Part shown: positions 24,915 through 37,340 of the stretch, piece by piece
Numbering within the stretch: the first letter of the stretch is position 1
How the letters are laid out: every line of letters begins with the position of its first letter
From: Glossina fuscipes
Lineage: Eukaryota > Arthropoda > Insecta > Diptera > Glossinidae
Assembly: GCF_014805625.2 (NCBI RefSeq)
Contig: NW_023998414.1
Location: 35,911,859-35,975,858, forward strand
Direction: 5' to 3'
Length of the DNA: 64,000 nt
Notes under the pieces: model-generated
What the model saw: the letters and a program-made list of their open reading frames with translations, nothing else
What the model was told of the DNA's origin: nothing
Databases searched by the model: none
Position numbers and translations under genes: made by a program

Positions 24915-27900
24915 TATAGGGTGTGTCGCTCAGTGACAGCCAATACATATTCCTTCTTTTTCTTTATTTTTTTTTTTTTTTTTTTTTTTTTTGTTTTTGC
25001 TTGTATAGAGTTAATATAATTTAAATTTTCTTCCAATATACATATTATTCCATGCCAACAATGTACTGAAATATAAAGGAAAACAAAAAAAAAGCAAAAA
25101 AAAAAAAGGCAAATAAGCCTTGATTTCCTTTCACGCATATGTGAAAAGTTGCGGATTTTCTGTAGTTTTTCGCAAATTCAATTGGCATCAGTCACTATGC
25201 ATACAGATATATATGTAGCGATTTTGCTTTATTGGGTGTATGCTTAATACGGTAGAGAAACTCCGACAGATGTCAGTTGCAGTTGGTTTCATGTTCATAC
25301 ATTTATTTTGCTACGGATAGGCGGACTTTTTCGGTCGTTTCCTCCCCAATTTCTTGAGAAGAAAAAAAAACCTCGTGTAAAGAGTGAATCAAATCTTTTC
25401 TTCCTGTTATAACAGTTATGACACTTTATGTCTTCGCAAATACCTCGGATTAAGTTATATGCCGGAGAAGTGAGGAACTAATGAATCAAAAACCATAAAA
25501 TAATATATATATGCATATATATATAATACAAATATATATATAATACAAATAATATATATATATATATATATATATAATACAAAGTTGAACAAAGGAATTA
25601 TAATGTTACGAAAAAGAAAAGGAGATGACATGTATTGAACGAAATGCTGCGTATAACAATTCGATCAATAAGTTTGTGGGATGCAAGTTGATAGTAACTA
25701 AAAATGATATGGATTTGTCAATAGTGACGACATCTATCTGACATTGTACCACCTTATGGAACGATATGTTATATTCGTGTATTCATACTTTTCAATAATA
25801 AAAAAAGATATTTTCAACAAATGTGGCTTTAAACGTTAACGACCCTCAACAACCAGGCTGTAATTATTTTAAGAAAAAATTGACATAAGGTTGTGTTTCT
25901 TTATCTTTATGTTATCTAAAGTTTTTTTGTTTTAAAAACAATCAGGCTAAACAGTGTTCGATCTAATGATGCTGATCATATCGAGTAAAATATTTTTCGG
26001 ATTAGCACGACAGTTGTCTGCTATGGGTCTTCCCACCCGCAATTAATATGACGCAACTAATAATATGACGAAAATTCATTTAGTTATCCGAAATAGTTAG
26101 CTAACCAAAATCGATTAATTAACGTGAATTCGTTTAGGGATTTAGCCATCAGACGGAGAATTAGGCATCAACTTTTCCATGAGCTTTCCTCTCCTTAAAT
26201 TATCGCATAGGTTTAGTTAGTAAATAATTTGTCTATCAAGTCGACATACCCGGGTTCGATTTTCAGTGCAGTACGATTTATGTTAGCTGTTTTTTTCCTT
26301 TACTTCTTCTGATGTACTACACATAGAGGTGAGATCCTCTCCCTAATCGGCCATATTACAGAATAAAAGGATTTTTCGAACTCGAGACACCTGTTGATGG
26401 GGAGCGTAGCGAACAATAGGAAAAGCAAATTTGTTTTGGGGATTTTCTACGAGATCGTTAGCGAGTACTTTTACAAATTAACCGAATGTCGAGATCATCC
26501 TTATCGTGATATCTATACCACTTGATTTAAAATAATGGTATTCTCTAAATATGGTAAATTGTTGCAATGTGTGGGTTTAATGTCATATGTAACATTTAGC
26601 TTGTATGTCGTCTCAACAAGATTGTCGTTTAATCGTTTAATGAAATATTTCCATGTCATCAACCAACTGCAAGATAGAATGGAACGAAAAAGGAAAGATT
26701 CGTGCACAAGCAAATGCTTCTTCTTCTTTATCTTTTGTCAGTCATCAAATCCCAGTTCTTTCAACTCAGTAAGTCATCTGTTGGTGTCATTTTTTCTGAC
26801 TGACATAAGCAGCAACAGATTGCCTCGCTTGCCACACGCTTTAAGCCAAAGCTGAATTTAACTCCGAATTATTCGGAATTATCTGTTATCGAATGAGTCT
26901 CTCAATTTGCATACGATAGTCGTGTACTTTTACACGAAGGCATAAATTTGCGTTAAGAAAACTTTTTTCGCTGAAGCCACTGCGCACACATTTGTCATTC
27001 AAACAAAATTCTACCGTTTAAACGCTTGGACCTGCCCTTTTGTCTAAACGTTCTTTTGACATAGAATCCGATCGTTCCAAAATTTTGCATAGCTCGGCGG
27101 TTTCGCCCAAATTGCGACCGCTACAACTATGGCGGAATATCATTCGATTAATAATCGCAATCAAACAAAAGAGACTGACGAATAGAAAGCGAGCAAGTAA
27201 GCGTTGCGGTGTCTGCATCACTTTACTAAAATAAATGACGCCATATGTAGATAGTTTGTTTTGTTGCACGATCGATCAATCTTATTATATGCAGCATTCC
27301 GTGTGAACTGAATATGAACCCGAACTATTTTGTACCTGGTCTTTTTCGAGTAAATTTTCCAATTCCAATAAAGGAACAAGTTTAAGTGAGTGTAAATGAT
27401 ATTCGGTTGCAATGGTTTATGGCAAACTTTTACTTTACCTCTGCATTTGTCTAAATGCGGAGCTCTTCAATAGCAGAAAACTCATTGCTACTTATACGCA
27501 ACGATTAATTTAATTAAGGCCAGCATTAGAGATATATGTCGGTCTGAATACTGAATAACTGATCAACATTCGAAATATCATTTCAATCGTTGCATATATG
27601 TACAAATGTTAGCTATCTGATTATCACTTCACTGTTTTCAAGCACGTTTAATCAAGCACGATCTGGCTGAATAGTGCTACAGTTGCAATGAGAATATCAA
27701 AAAAAAAATACATCCTTTCATGGACAGCTTCAAAAGTTTTCTATTTCTTGCAGCGCAGACATGATGCGTTGTCCAAAATATGACGATCAACTCTATTGAT
27801 AGTGTTTTTAATGAATAATTTTTTTAATAAATCGCGCGGGTTTTTTTTTTTCTTTCTTTCTTTTTTCTTAGGCCACCTCTGCGACTTTCATTAAGCATCT

Positions 27901-30470
27901 CTTCGAAGACGAAGAAAAATTTTTTGTAAAATGGCGATAATGTTGCGCTGCTGCTCGTGTTTAGTGGCAACATTTTGTAGTCGCTATTAAAATGCCTCCG
28001 ACTCTATAATAATTTTGTACGCTTTATACGCGCGTGTATTGTAATTTAAATCTGTAAATTATATTTCGTCTTAAAAGTGGAATAAACCGGAAAGTGTAAC
28101 ACTTAACTGCACATGTATCTCGTTTAATAGCTACCAACAATCGCTGGCTGCGAGCGAAACTTTCGTTGGGTAATTAAAAATGAAAAAGTGCCTGCAAAAA
28201 TATGCTCATTTTTATGGTACATTTTTATGGAGTTTAATGGAGCAAATAATCACATCGTATCCCAAGAAAGAAAGCAAATTGCCTGCTAGTAAATCACCAA
28301 AAAACAAATTAAACTAAAATTTATGTTAACAAGAATTAAAAAAAAAAAAAAATTAAATAAAAAAATACAGAAAAAATTCCTTTTATTTCTCTTCTTGTTT
28401 GCTTAGGAAAAAGAAGATGCCGCTAATAAATAATTAGATAAATATGCTAAAAAGCAAAGAAGGCAATAATTAAATGCTCTCATGCGTATGTGAATTATAC
28501 TAAACTATGATAATTGAAAAGTTCACCAAACGATATTTACGAATATGTTTCATTCTCACTCGACAGCGAATTTAACTTTAGATGTTCACGCTGCTGTGAA
28601 GCAGTTTTTAGTATCACTCTCGTGATGGACAAAAACCGAACCGAAAGATAAATAAAATCTACCCTCACAGTGTTTCTAGATTTTAAAAGGATTTTTTCGA
28701 AACAATTAACAAAGCCAGGTTAGTTAGGTTAAGGAGCAATCGATGTGTAAAACATAAAGTTGAGACATATTTCAGAAGCTAAGCTAAGCATTACGAAACG
28801 AACAACATTTGTCTAACACAATTTAATTACATCCATAATCAGGCATTATGGACGGACATGAGAATAAGTCTAATCCGTTTTAATACAATTCGATTCGATT
28901 TCTATAAACCATCTTTCGTGTAATATCAGAGTAATAACATTTTACAAAGTTTTTTTATCTAAAAATACCGGCTTAAAATAACCAAAAATGGTACAAACAA
29001 TCATAAGGAAGAGGGAACGGTGACCATCTAGTAACTATTTAGTGCCTTATGCTATTTAGAGAGATGATATATATGTGATCTAGGATATGCGGGATTCTTG
29101 ATCAGTATCGCATTCTGAACTCACTTTAACATGTCCACCATGTCGGTTCGTGTAATAATTTTGCTTGTAAAAATAAATATAACGCAGCTTCAAATTTGGC
29201 CGAAATTGTCAACGCAAGTTGGCATTGACAACGAGCCAATGGCGAAGAACAACACGCCTATGCTATAATTAACTAATTAACAGGTAAAAGTTTTTATATA
29301 TATTCTCCAATAGGTGTTCCACAAAAATGAAAAACATGGGCGATGGCCAGCAAAGTAAAAGATGATCAGACTTTCTTACCTTAATATATTTCGTTAAATC
29401 TTGATTTTCTTATATATGCATTAAAAATTATAATTATGATGATGATTTTTCTTAGTTATAGCTAAGTTATATTTACGTTTCTTATGATAACTCTCATGTT
29501 TCTAAGCGATTCAGACGAGTTTATTGCTTATTGCTTAATATTACGACAACAATCGTAGACCATTGACAGCGAAATCTGGAATTGTTCGTCATTTCGCCCA
29601 TTTTATAATATAATCCGAAAAATTAATTTACGAAAATTTATTTTTTAATTTTCTGCTTTTATTTTTTGAACAATAACACTTTGAACGGACATTGAAAGCT
29701 GTATGGCAAAGCATTTGAACGTTTTCAAATGTGATATATCAGTGGGCTTGGTTTTTGTGCGGTAAATAGGCTAACGAGTATGAATACTATAGTCGAGCAA
29801 GACCGACCTTTCGATGCCTTAAACTGCTTTTGATAATAATCTGCAATTCCCAAAACAACGTATGACGTAATCCAAATTTAATAAACTTAATTTAGTTGCA
29901 AAAAATTGTATTATTTTTGGTTTCCATTATAGGCAACTGCAACTTATACTTTCTTTCCATATAAGTGCTTGCTTTTCATAATGACCCTTTTCAATACATG
30001 TTATAGTCTAAAGAAGAGATCTATCTGATCCAAATTCCTTACCGTTAATTTTTTTGTTAAACTGCGACTATTGATTCATTTTTGTAATGAAATATTCAAA
30101 ATGAAATCTTTTTCTGAAAGGCTTATAATTCATGAGAAACCTTATATAGAATGAAGTGCAGGAAATCGATCCATGTCATAATCCATCTTAAATTTCGTCC
30201 ACATCATTTTTATATCAAATTACTACGATGAACAAATTTTGATCATAAAACATTAACGGTGACGCTTTATTTTGGTCTATAAGGGTTTACGTTTCCTGAA
30301 AGTCCTTATGTGCAGTGTTATCCAAAAAGTAGACCTATTCGGTAAAGTTGATTTCTATGTCAATTTACTATTATGAAATATTGAAAATTACAATTTTTTA
30401 TCATATAAAGAGATTCAAAAGATTGGCTTAAATGAATCAAAATTTTTATACCAATTTAGAGTAGCGGGAC
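21535..30470. other. Long gene-poor stretch
   Basis: No gene that I can support. Contents: a family A fragment (about 21668-22020), poly(A) (22943-22969), a short repeat shared with 45562 (23925-23995), a T-rich block (24148-24250), an AT run (24869-24911), poly(T) (24966-24991), AT runs (25505-25575), a tRNA-like B box (CCCGGGTTCGATTTTC, ~26250-26265), and another family A fragment (29090-29300). Open frames at 23140-23394 and 26535-26855 lack splice or family support. Confidence 0.5.
24869..24911. repeat. (AT)n microsatellite
   Basis: A pure TA dinucleotide run of about 43 bases; chance frames reading IYIYIY come from it. Confidence 0.95.
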
Positions 30471-30479
30471 TATGCAAAC

Positions 30480-30745
30480 TAAGACGATATATGGAGAATA
30501 ATCGAAAGTCAGTGTCAGGCTCAAATTTCATTAAAGTATTTTAAAAAAATCGCGACCTTTAAGTTAAAAACAAACATACATGCACAGGCGGACAAATTGA
30601 CAGACGAACAGACAGGCTTAGATCGATTCAGGAAATGATTCTGATCGGTATAATAAATCGTTGGTTTTCTTAACAATCCTTCTGCGTGTTACATACGTAT
30701 GAAAAGACTTCATACACCTTGCAACACAAGCGGCGTAAGGTGTAA
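30480..30745 (+). repeat. Dispersed repeat family B, copy 1
   Basis: Landmarks in order: ACAGACAGGCTTAGATCGAT, CTGATCGGTATAATAAATCG, CCTTCTGCGTGTTACATACG and GTAAGGTGTAATAA. These follow the order of a very common fly intergenic repeat (GACATGGCTAGATCGACT...CTTCTGC.TGTTACATAC...GGTATAA). A second copy is at 45590-45840. The family C copy begins immediately after. Confidence 0.6.
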
Positions 30746-30746
30746 T

Positions 30747-31372
30747 AATTAAATTGCATAGAGAAATATTAAAAAAAAAAAAAAAAATTTTAATTTCTCA
30801 TTTTAAACATGGAAATAATTTCAAAGGGTATATAATTCAATACAACTCGCTGCAGCCGCAGACGCACATATTCTTTCTCATCCGCTCTACCATATCAAGC
30901 ATCACATATTCATGCACCGCATGAAAATAATTGCACAAAACAAACCGCACAAACAAAACAAGTCGCATAAAATCAGTCGAACAAATAAAAGGCGCATAAA
31001 AAAAGAAAGCAACGCACAAAAACAACTCTAACTGTATGTACGGATTGCGTATATTAAGGCCCGAAAGCTGATATGTCGTTGATTGGAAACGCAATTTTTA
31101 TTGCAAGTCGACGGGTTCGAATACCAACGTAGTAAAGAATCATTTATGTTAATTTAAATGACTGTTTAAATAAAGTAAAATATTAAATGAATTAATGAAA
31201 AATTTATGAATTGATTGTTGTAAAATGTTTCATTCATTATATTAAATATGAAATTATGTCATCTCCATCTTTCTCCTTAAAAATATGTGGAAGGCTACCG
31301 TATGGTCTAGTGGTTAGCACGTATGATATATGCATTGAAGATCGAGATTCGATTCCTTTCGCTCCATAATTG
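30747..31372 (+). repeat. Dispersed repeat family C, copy 2, with tRNA-like modules
   Basis: The better-kept partner of 18363-18990. Near its 3' end (31294-31365) it has a tRNA-like unit with an A box (TATGGTCTAGTGGTTAGCAC, close to tRNA-Glu/Asp) and a B box (GAGATTCGATTCC). A second B-box-like segment, CGACGGGTTCGAATACC, sits at ~31109-31125. Having two RNA polymerase III-like control regions suggests a composite SINE or two SINEs fused. The tRNA-like unit does not form a proper acceptor stem, so I do not call a functional tRNA. Confidence 0.7.
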
Positions 31373-31433
31373 TGGCCTTAATCATCAAGTAGATCACAAG
31401 TATTTCAACTATTGATATCCTTCACTTCCGCAA

Positions 31434-31473
<40 letters not shown>

Positions 31474-32906
31474 ACGGAATCTTTAAACTTTCTTTCCTGG
31501 ATAGTTTTTGAATCAATCTAAGCATATCCGTTTGCCCGGCAGTCCATCTGCATTATATCTGGGGTAGGTATTCTGTTCGCTATGCAAAAATATTAAAAGT
31601 ATATTTTTGGAGGTGACATACAGTATATCCTTACCGTAGATCTTGTCGACCATAGATATGCTGAAAAATTAAAAAAATATTATTCATTGCATCACTTTGG
31701 TTTTAAAAATCCATCAACTCATTTACGATATGGAAAAGTTAAATGAAACTGCTTTGCGATTTGAAATAGATGATGAATGGATGAAGGGATAGATGAAAAG
31801 AGAAATGTAATGAGTTTGTTCTTAAGGGAGAGAAGATTGTCGAAGAAGATTGGAAAATGAGTCCGCGAATTTTTCAATTAATTCGCTATACATAGGATAT
31901 GAAATTGTTAACATATTTAAGTTGAATTTTTATTACACGCCTTGCGTGTGGTCGACCAAGAGTAATCGTAATGTAATTGTCATAAGATATGTTTTTGTAT
32001 GTAATCGTGTAATCCATGTAATGACATGTAAAGAGGAAAACAACAATAAAAGGAAATTTTTACACAATATTTATAATGGCCACACAGTAAGAGTAAGTAC
32101 ACCCTCGTCGTAACCGTGTTAAAGTATATATATATATATTTTTTTTTTTTTGCATTGTTGTTCTTTTGTTTCACTTTGTATGGGTGTGTGTGTGCCTTTC
32201 GGTTTAATTTCATTTTGTTTTTTTTTTGTTTTTTTTTTTCTTTTCTTTTTTATTTATTTATATATTTATTTATATATTTATTTACTCTTGATTTTATTTT
32301 TTTTTTGTTTTTTTGGAAACACTTGTTGTAAATGTTTCTCATTAAAAGCACATTGACATATAAGTTGTTTTTATGTTTTTCTTTCTGTTTTCGTTTATGT
32401 GTTTTTAATTTTTTTTTTTTCATGTTCTTCTTGTTTTTCTTTTGTTTTCGTTTTGTTGATCATGTGTATACATATATATATATTTAGATTTATAAGCACC
32501 TATTATATATATATATATATGCTTATAACAAACGAAAACTTTTTGTCTAGTAGTGTTTGTGTAGAAGAGTCCCCACTTGAGTACCAACTTAAGCGAATAC
32601 TTTTTGGTAGTTATTGTTATTGTTATTGTATGAATGCCTTTTTATTCATGTTTTTCATTCTCCGTTTTTGTTCTCATTCAAACCTCTGTATATTGGCTTA
32701 TATATGTATAATAAGCATTTGTGTAGGTTTACTTAGACGTCATGTACATATATATATCTATAATATTTTTCAAGTAATTTTGTGTGTGCTGTTGATGTCA
32801 AGTTCTCATAAACCTTTTACTTTTTTATGTTTGCTCTTCTCTTACATTTATGTACACAAAAAATTTACAATAATATTAGGTTAATTTTTTTTTCTTCTTT
32901 GGTTTC

Positions 32907-32938
<32 letters not shown>

Positions 32939-33110
32939 TGATTTCTCCTTCTTCCTTCTTTTCGTGCCTTTTTTTTTTTCGTTTTCACCCTTTTTGTTTT
33001 TGTTTTCAGTTAATTTATGCGCAGGTAAACATACTAACGGAAACAAACACATACATATAGCCATCTGTTCAACAATAGATATATTACACATATATATACA
33101 TATATATATA
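31373..33110. other. Intergenic, T-rich, no gene seen
   Basis: Holds AT runs (31437-31469, 32503-32520), poly(T)-rich DNA (32135-32320), a CT run (32909-32938) and a GTCCATCTG-type family fragment (~31500-31560). Frames here (for example 32399-32884) are made of T-rich codons and look like chance. Confidence 0.5.
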
Positions 33111-33118
33111 TATATATA

Positions 33119-33150
33119 TTAGTTTGGGGAAAAAGAAATGCATTATTTTT
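33119..33150 (+). repeat. mariner left inverted terminal repeat
   Basis: 32 bases matching the right end in reverse complement at 31 positions. The one mismatch is at the 22nd base (G here, C in the other). Confidence 0.95.
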
Positions 33151-33302
33151 TCGGTAGATGGCTGCACTGATAGATTTCTCGTAAAGTATCGATCAAACAA
33201 TTTCAGATTTATGCTCATTGGAAAGGTGACATTTCTCAGTAAAAAAAATTCTTTTGCTGTTTTTGTTTGGTGCATTCAGTTGTGAGTTACAGCGTGTTAA
33301 AA

Positions 33303-34331
33303 ATGGAAGTGAACAAAGAGAAAATTCGGTACATTTTACAGTTTTTCTTTGACAAAGGCGAAAATGCAAGCCAGGCGGCTAAAATTGTGAATGGTGTTTA
33401 TGGTTCCGATACTGTAACAGCCAATTATGTGCAATTTTGGTTTCGTAGATTCCGTTCAGGAATTTTTGATGTTAAAGATGCACCTCGCACAGGTAGGCCG
33501 GTCGTCGAAAATGTCGATAAAATCGGAGAAATGATCGAAGTTGAACGGCATGTGAGCAGTCGTAACATCGCCCAGGAGCTAAAAATCGACTATAAAACAC
33601 TTTTAAACCATTTACATAAAGCTGGATTCAAAAAGAAGCTCGATGTTTGGGTGCCACACCAATTAACAGAAAAAAACATGATGGATAGAATTCCCATCTG
33701 CGAAGCCTTGGCCAAACGGACTGAGATAGACCCATTTCTTAAACGGACGGTGACTGGAGATGGGAAATGGATCACATACGATAACCCTGTGCGAAAACGA
33801 TCGTGGTCAAAGAGCGGTGAAGCACCTCAAACGGCCAGGAAGGTTTTGCTATGCATTTGGTGGGACTGGAAGGGGATTATTTATTATGAGTTGCTACCAT
33901 ATGGCCAAACGCTAAATTCTGATCTCTACTGTTAACAACTGGACCGTTTGAAGATAGCGATTGACCAGAAACGGCCAGAATTGGCCAACAGGAGAGGTGT
34001 CGCGTTCCACCAGGACAACGCTAGGCCACACACATCTACAATGACTCGCCAGAAACTTCGGGAGCTTGGTTGGGAAGTTTTAATGCATCCGCCATACAGT
34101 CCCGACTTGGCACCAAGCGATTATCATCTTTTTCTTGCATTGCAAAATTTCTTTCATGATAAAAAATTGGAATCTAGGGAGGATTGTGAAAATCGACTAC
34201 TAGAGTTTTTTGCAAATAGAGACCAGGACTTCTATGAGAGAGGCATTTTGAAGTTACCTTTAAAATGGCAACAAATCGTACAACAAAACGGTGCATATTT
34301 GACTCAAATCGGACAATCCGAAGCATGTTAA
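33303..34331 (+). pseudogene. mariner transposase with one premature stop
   Basis: A 342-codon frame of normal mariner length. It has an N-terminal helix-turn-helix region, the GRP linker (PRTGRPV), the WVPH(Q)L motif, then the catalytic triad: Asp in TGDGKW, Asp in HQDNARPH and Asp in YSPDLAPSDYHLF. The last two are separated by 34 residues, the D,D34D signature of mariner cut-and-paste transposases. A TAA at 33933-33935 interrupts it where the reading is SDLYC-stop-QLDRL, probably a CAA-to-TAA change, and removes the last two catalytic residues. Glycine replaces the usual Glu after the first Asp (TGDE in most relatives). The Met at 33303 fits the family start; the one at 33267 adds 12 residues with no counterpart. 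AATAAA overlaps the stop at 34331. Confidence 0.95.
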
Positions 34332-34352
34332 ATAAAGTCCTGAAGTTCATAT

Positions 34353-34384
34353 AAAAATAATGGATTTCTTTTTCCCCAAACTAA
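34353..34384 (-). repeat. mariner right inverted terminal repeat
   Basis: Reverse complement of the left end with one mismatch; the flanking TA is at 34385. Confidence 0.95.
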
Positions 34385-37076
34385 TAATAATATGTATATG
34401 CAGGGTTGTTAAGAGTGAGTTATGAAATATTTTCGCTGTTAAGTTTAAATAACACATTTTTGAAATTAATAACAACACAAGTTTTTGATAATGTAGAATG
34501 GCTGCGCAGTTGTGTATTTGTGTGTGCGGTAATTAAATAAATTAACTGTTTGTTGTTTACCATGGGGCGTTGAATATTTTTTTTTTTTTCACTTCCTTTT
34601 TCTATCCATTCGAGGACGGGTTCATTTCAAGAATTTATCAGCATTCACTCATAAATAGGAATTTTTTTACTTTTATCATAAAAGGATACATGTATCCGTT
34701 TCCGTCAGAGATGTCATACGAATGAAGCATTTCTTATTCAAAAGCGAACAGGAGTCAGTTAACTAAGCAGCACACTTAAAATATTCTCATAAATATTTAT
34801 TTTGCTTAGGTACTTACTTGCTTGCTGTTACGAATCAGTTTCGCGCTGAAAACTAAAAGGGCCGGGAATATTCGATTAAATAGATGTTAGAAGCGAACAT
34901 GCTTCGTTTTGCTTTTATTCGTCTCTTCTTATTTTTTAAAAAACTATCATAGTGAGCCAAGATCATCTATTAACTTTTGAATGCATATTGTTGCCAATTA
35001 TCTACATTCCACATGCACTTAGTTTTATTTAAAAATCTTGGGATATGCGTTTCCATACACTTGACATTATGTTTTCTTGACGTTCGAATGTGTTGGGTGA
35101 TAGAGATCCGCGTGTTGCTTGGATCGATTTTTTTCTTTTTTCGAGTTCACTACAAACGACTCATTTATCTAACTGATTGATCTAACTCATCTCTTCGCAT
35201 ACAAGTTATTAATGTTTGATGTTGCATGTTGAAAATTTTATTGGCTATGTACGGGTTTTCTGGGAAATACTCTACGCATTTGTCACATAAGTAATACTAC
35301 AAATATCCCGCATACGATGATTGAGTTCATGAAAACTTGTTGGTTTTCTATGAAAACGAATTGCAGAGAAAGAGAAAGTCAAAAACGAAATTCATAACTC
35401 TTCAGCTCGAGCAACCTATGAGCAATAAGTAGCGGATTATGAAGGACTTGATATCTCAGTGACATGCAGGAAACGCAATGGACTTGTCACATTAGTGTCA
35501 ACTTATGTAGGGTCTGAAGAAGCCAAAACTGTCAACATGATAATGATCATTTTGTTTTACTCATAGGATGGCAATTTCTGCGATAAATCTGCTGAAAAGG
35601 GTGCGGACCAGACCGCTTTTTCGACCATCGCCCTACTTTGAAAAGTCGTTATATGAATAAGTGTAGAGTGTAGATGTAGGCTATTTAATGGTGGGTAGTG
35701 GCTCAACAAGCCTAGTGCTTTTACTTGCTTTCTATATATAGTTCTCATTATAAAAGCAACGGCAAGAGTTATTTTATTCAAAGTGTTTCTACCGCAAAAA
35801 GTCAACCAGTAGTTTGAAAGTTGCTACATATAGATCCACTTTTTTTTGGTTAACGCCATAAGAGTAGAAACGCTATGCAAATGAATAATAATTCATCAGC
35901 GTTTGAAATTAATACTAATAAGGGAGACTCCTGTTTTTAAATATAGCGGGCAGCGTAACACATTCCACTACAGTGCTGCGAACTTTTGTTTCATATGTTT
36001 TGCTGCATGGGACCGACCGAACCTCATAATTACGAAAAATGAGAAAATCCTCTTTTGTGGCATACGGCGACCATTTTTCGACGCAATTATGTCAACGGTT
36101 GTTGTTAGCATCTGATAATGATTGTTTCGTTTGTTTAAAGCACTTCATAATACATCGCAACCCAAATGACGGCCACCGTGCATTTTCAGACTTAGCGTCG
36201 GCTTTAATGGTGCATTTTGCATTTATCATCCGCATATCATTCATCGCTCAGCAGCAAAATTCAACAGCACTATCACTCAAATTAAGCAGAAAAAGTCACG
36301 CTTCATGTAAATGACGTTCTTTTTTAGCAGTGAACTTGCACTTTATTTAAACTTACAAAGGAGCTATGCCGTTTGCTTGCATTGCAGTGGGATAGCTGGG
36401 TACTGCTGGGTAAAGCTTAAGCTTAAGTCAACTAGAAAAGTCACAGTTTTATTCAATACCTTATAATTTTAATAAACGTCTCTCCTAGAAATAAGCAAAC
36501 AATTTCTTCAACATCTAAATATAATGAATTATCTTATGGTCTTATTATGTAGTCTTGCAATTGTAGGCAACTGCACGAAAGTGCTTGCTTAACTCTTTAC
36601 GCCCCAGTAAATGGACAATTCGTTTGCAGAAAGCTCTACTTTTAAGCCTTACTTACTACGAGGAAAACGCTGCGGAAGGACACCGATTCGTTGCGACTGC
36701 GATGACCTTAGCTACAAATTATAAGTACATCAGTAGCATGACATATAGATGTCGCCACTATTGGCGAGTCCATATGATTTATAGATATAGATAGATTTTC
36801 AAACGATGTGTGCCATAATATCATGACAGTTCCCAAGTTACAGTTGCCTTAGTGGCTCTTAGAATGCAAAACACTGCATATCGCTTGTTAATTGGAAGCT
36901 GCTTTTTGATGCGGAAAACCTAGAAACTGTTATGGCAAGTTTTCTCAGACGAAAAAATAAATTTATGGGTGCAACGGCATCACGTTCCGAAATTAATTAG
37001 GCGACATTTAGCACAAATCAAAATCACTTGTCAGCTTTATTGGAAAACATGTTTCTCCTTTTCCTAAGCCAATATA

Positions 37077-37121
<45 letters not shown>

Positions 37122-37256
37122 GCTCACTATTTGTGCGATACGGTGACGATGGCCGCAATGAAGTGCGGCAAGAGAAAGAGATTGGAAAATAACCGCAACC
37201 TAGTGGTTGTGCGCACAATCGCTTAGCTTTTACCGACTCAGCACTCGCCATAACTA

Positions 37257-37340
37257 CGACCGAGACAAATTCTGCCGTGTTGTGATTTCAACCCGCGAAC
37301 ACAGACTTGATATCCGCGATTCTTACCTATGCGGCTATTC
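37257..37340 (-). mobile_element. tRNA-derived SINE head, diverged relative of the 820-1013 element
   Basis: On the minus strand: GAATAGCCGCATAGGTAAG, ATCAAGTC and GCGGGTTGAAATCACAA, in the same order and spacing as the head of the complete SINE. The body downstream is different, and an AT run (37072-37121) lies ~130 bases further on. I saw no target duplication. Confidence 0.45.

Larger units (their letters stand above)
33119..34384 (+). mobile_element. mariner transposon, nearly intact
   Basis: 1266 bases bounded by 32-base inverted repeats that differ at one position (33119-33150 and 34353-34384, beginning TTAGTTTGGGGAAAAAG). TA dinucleotides lie outside both ends (33117-33118 and 34385-34386), as expected for mariner insertion. 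The left flank is a TA microsatellite, so it landed in a TA-rich target. One transposase frame fills most of the element. Intact ends and a single nonsense change point to recent activity; the ends could still be mobilised by an enzyme supplied elsewhere. Confidence 0.96.

Noticed and set aside
31294..31365. Functional tRNA gene (Glu/Asp-like)
   Set aside because: A and B boxes are present, but acceptor and anticodon stems do not pair and a related decayed copy exists at 18930; it is repeat-borne.
33267..33302. Upstream Met for the mariner transposase
   Set aside because: The family start is at 33303 (MEVNKEKIR); the extra 12 residues have no counterpart.
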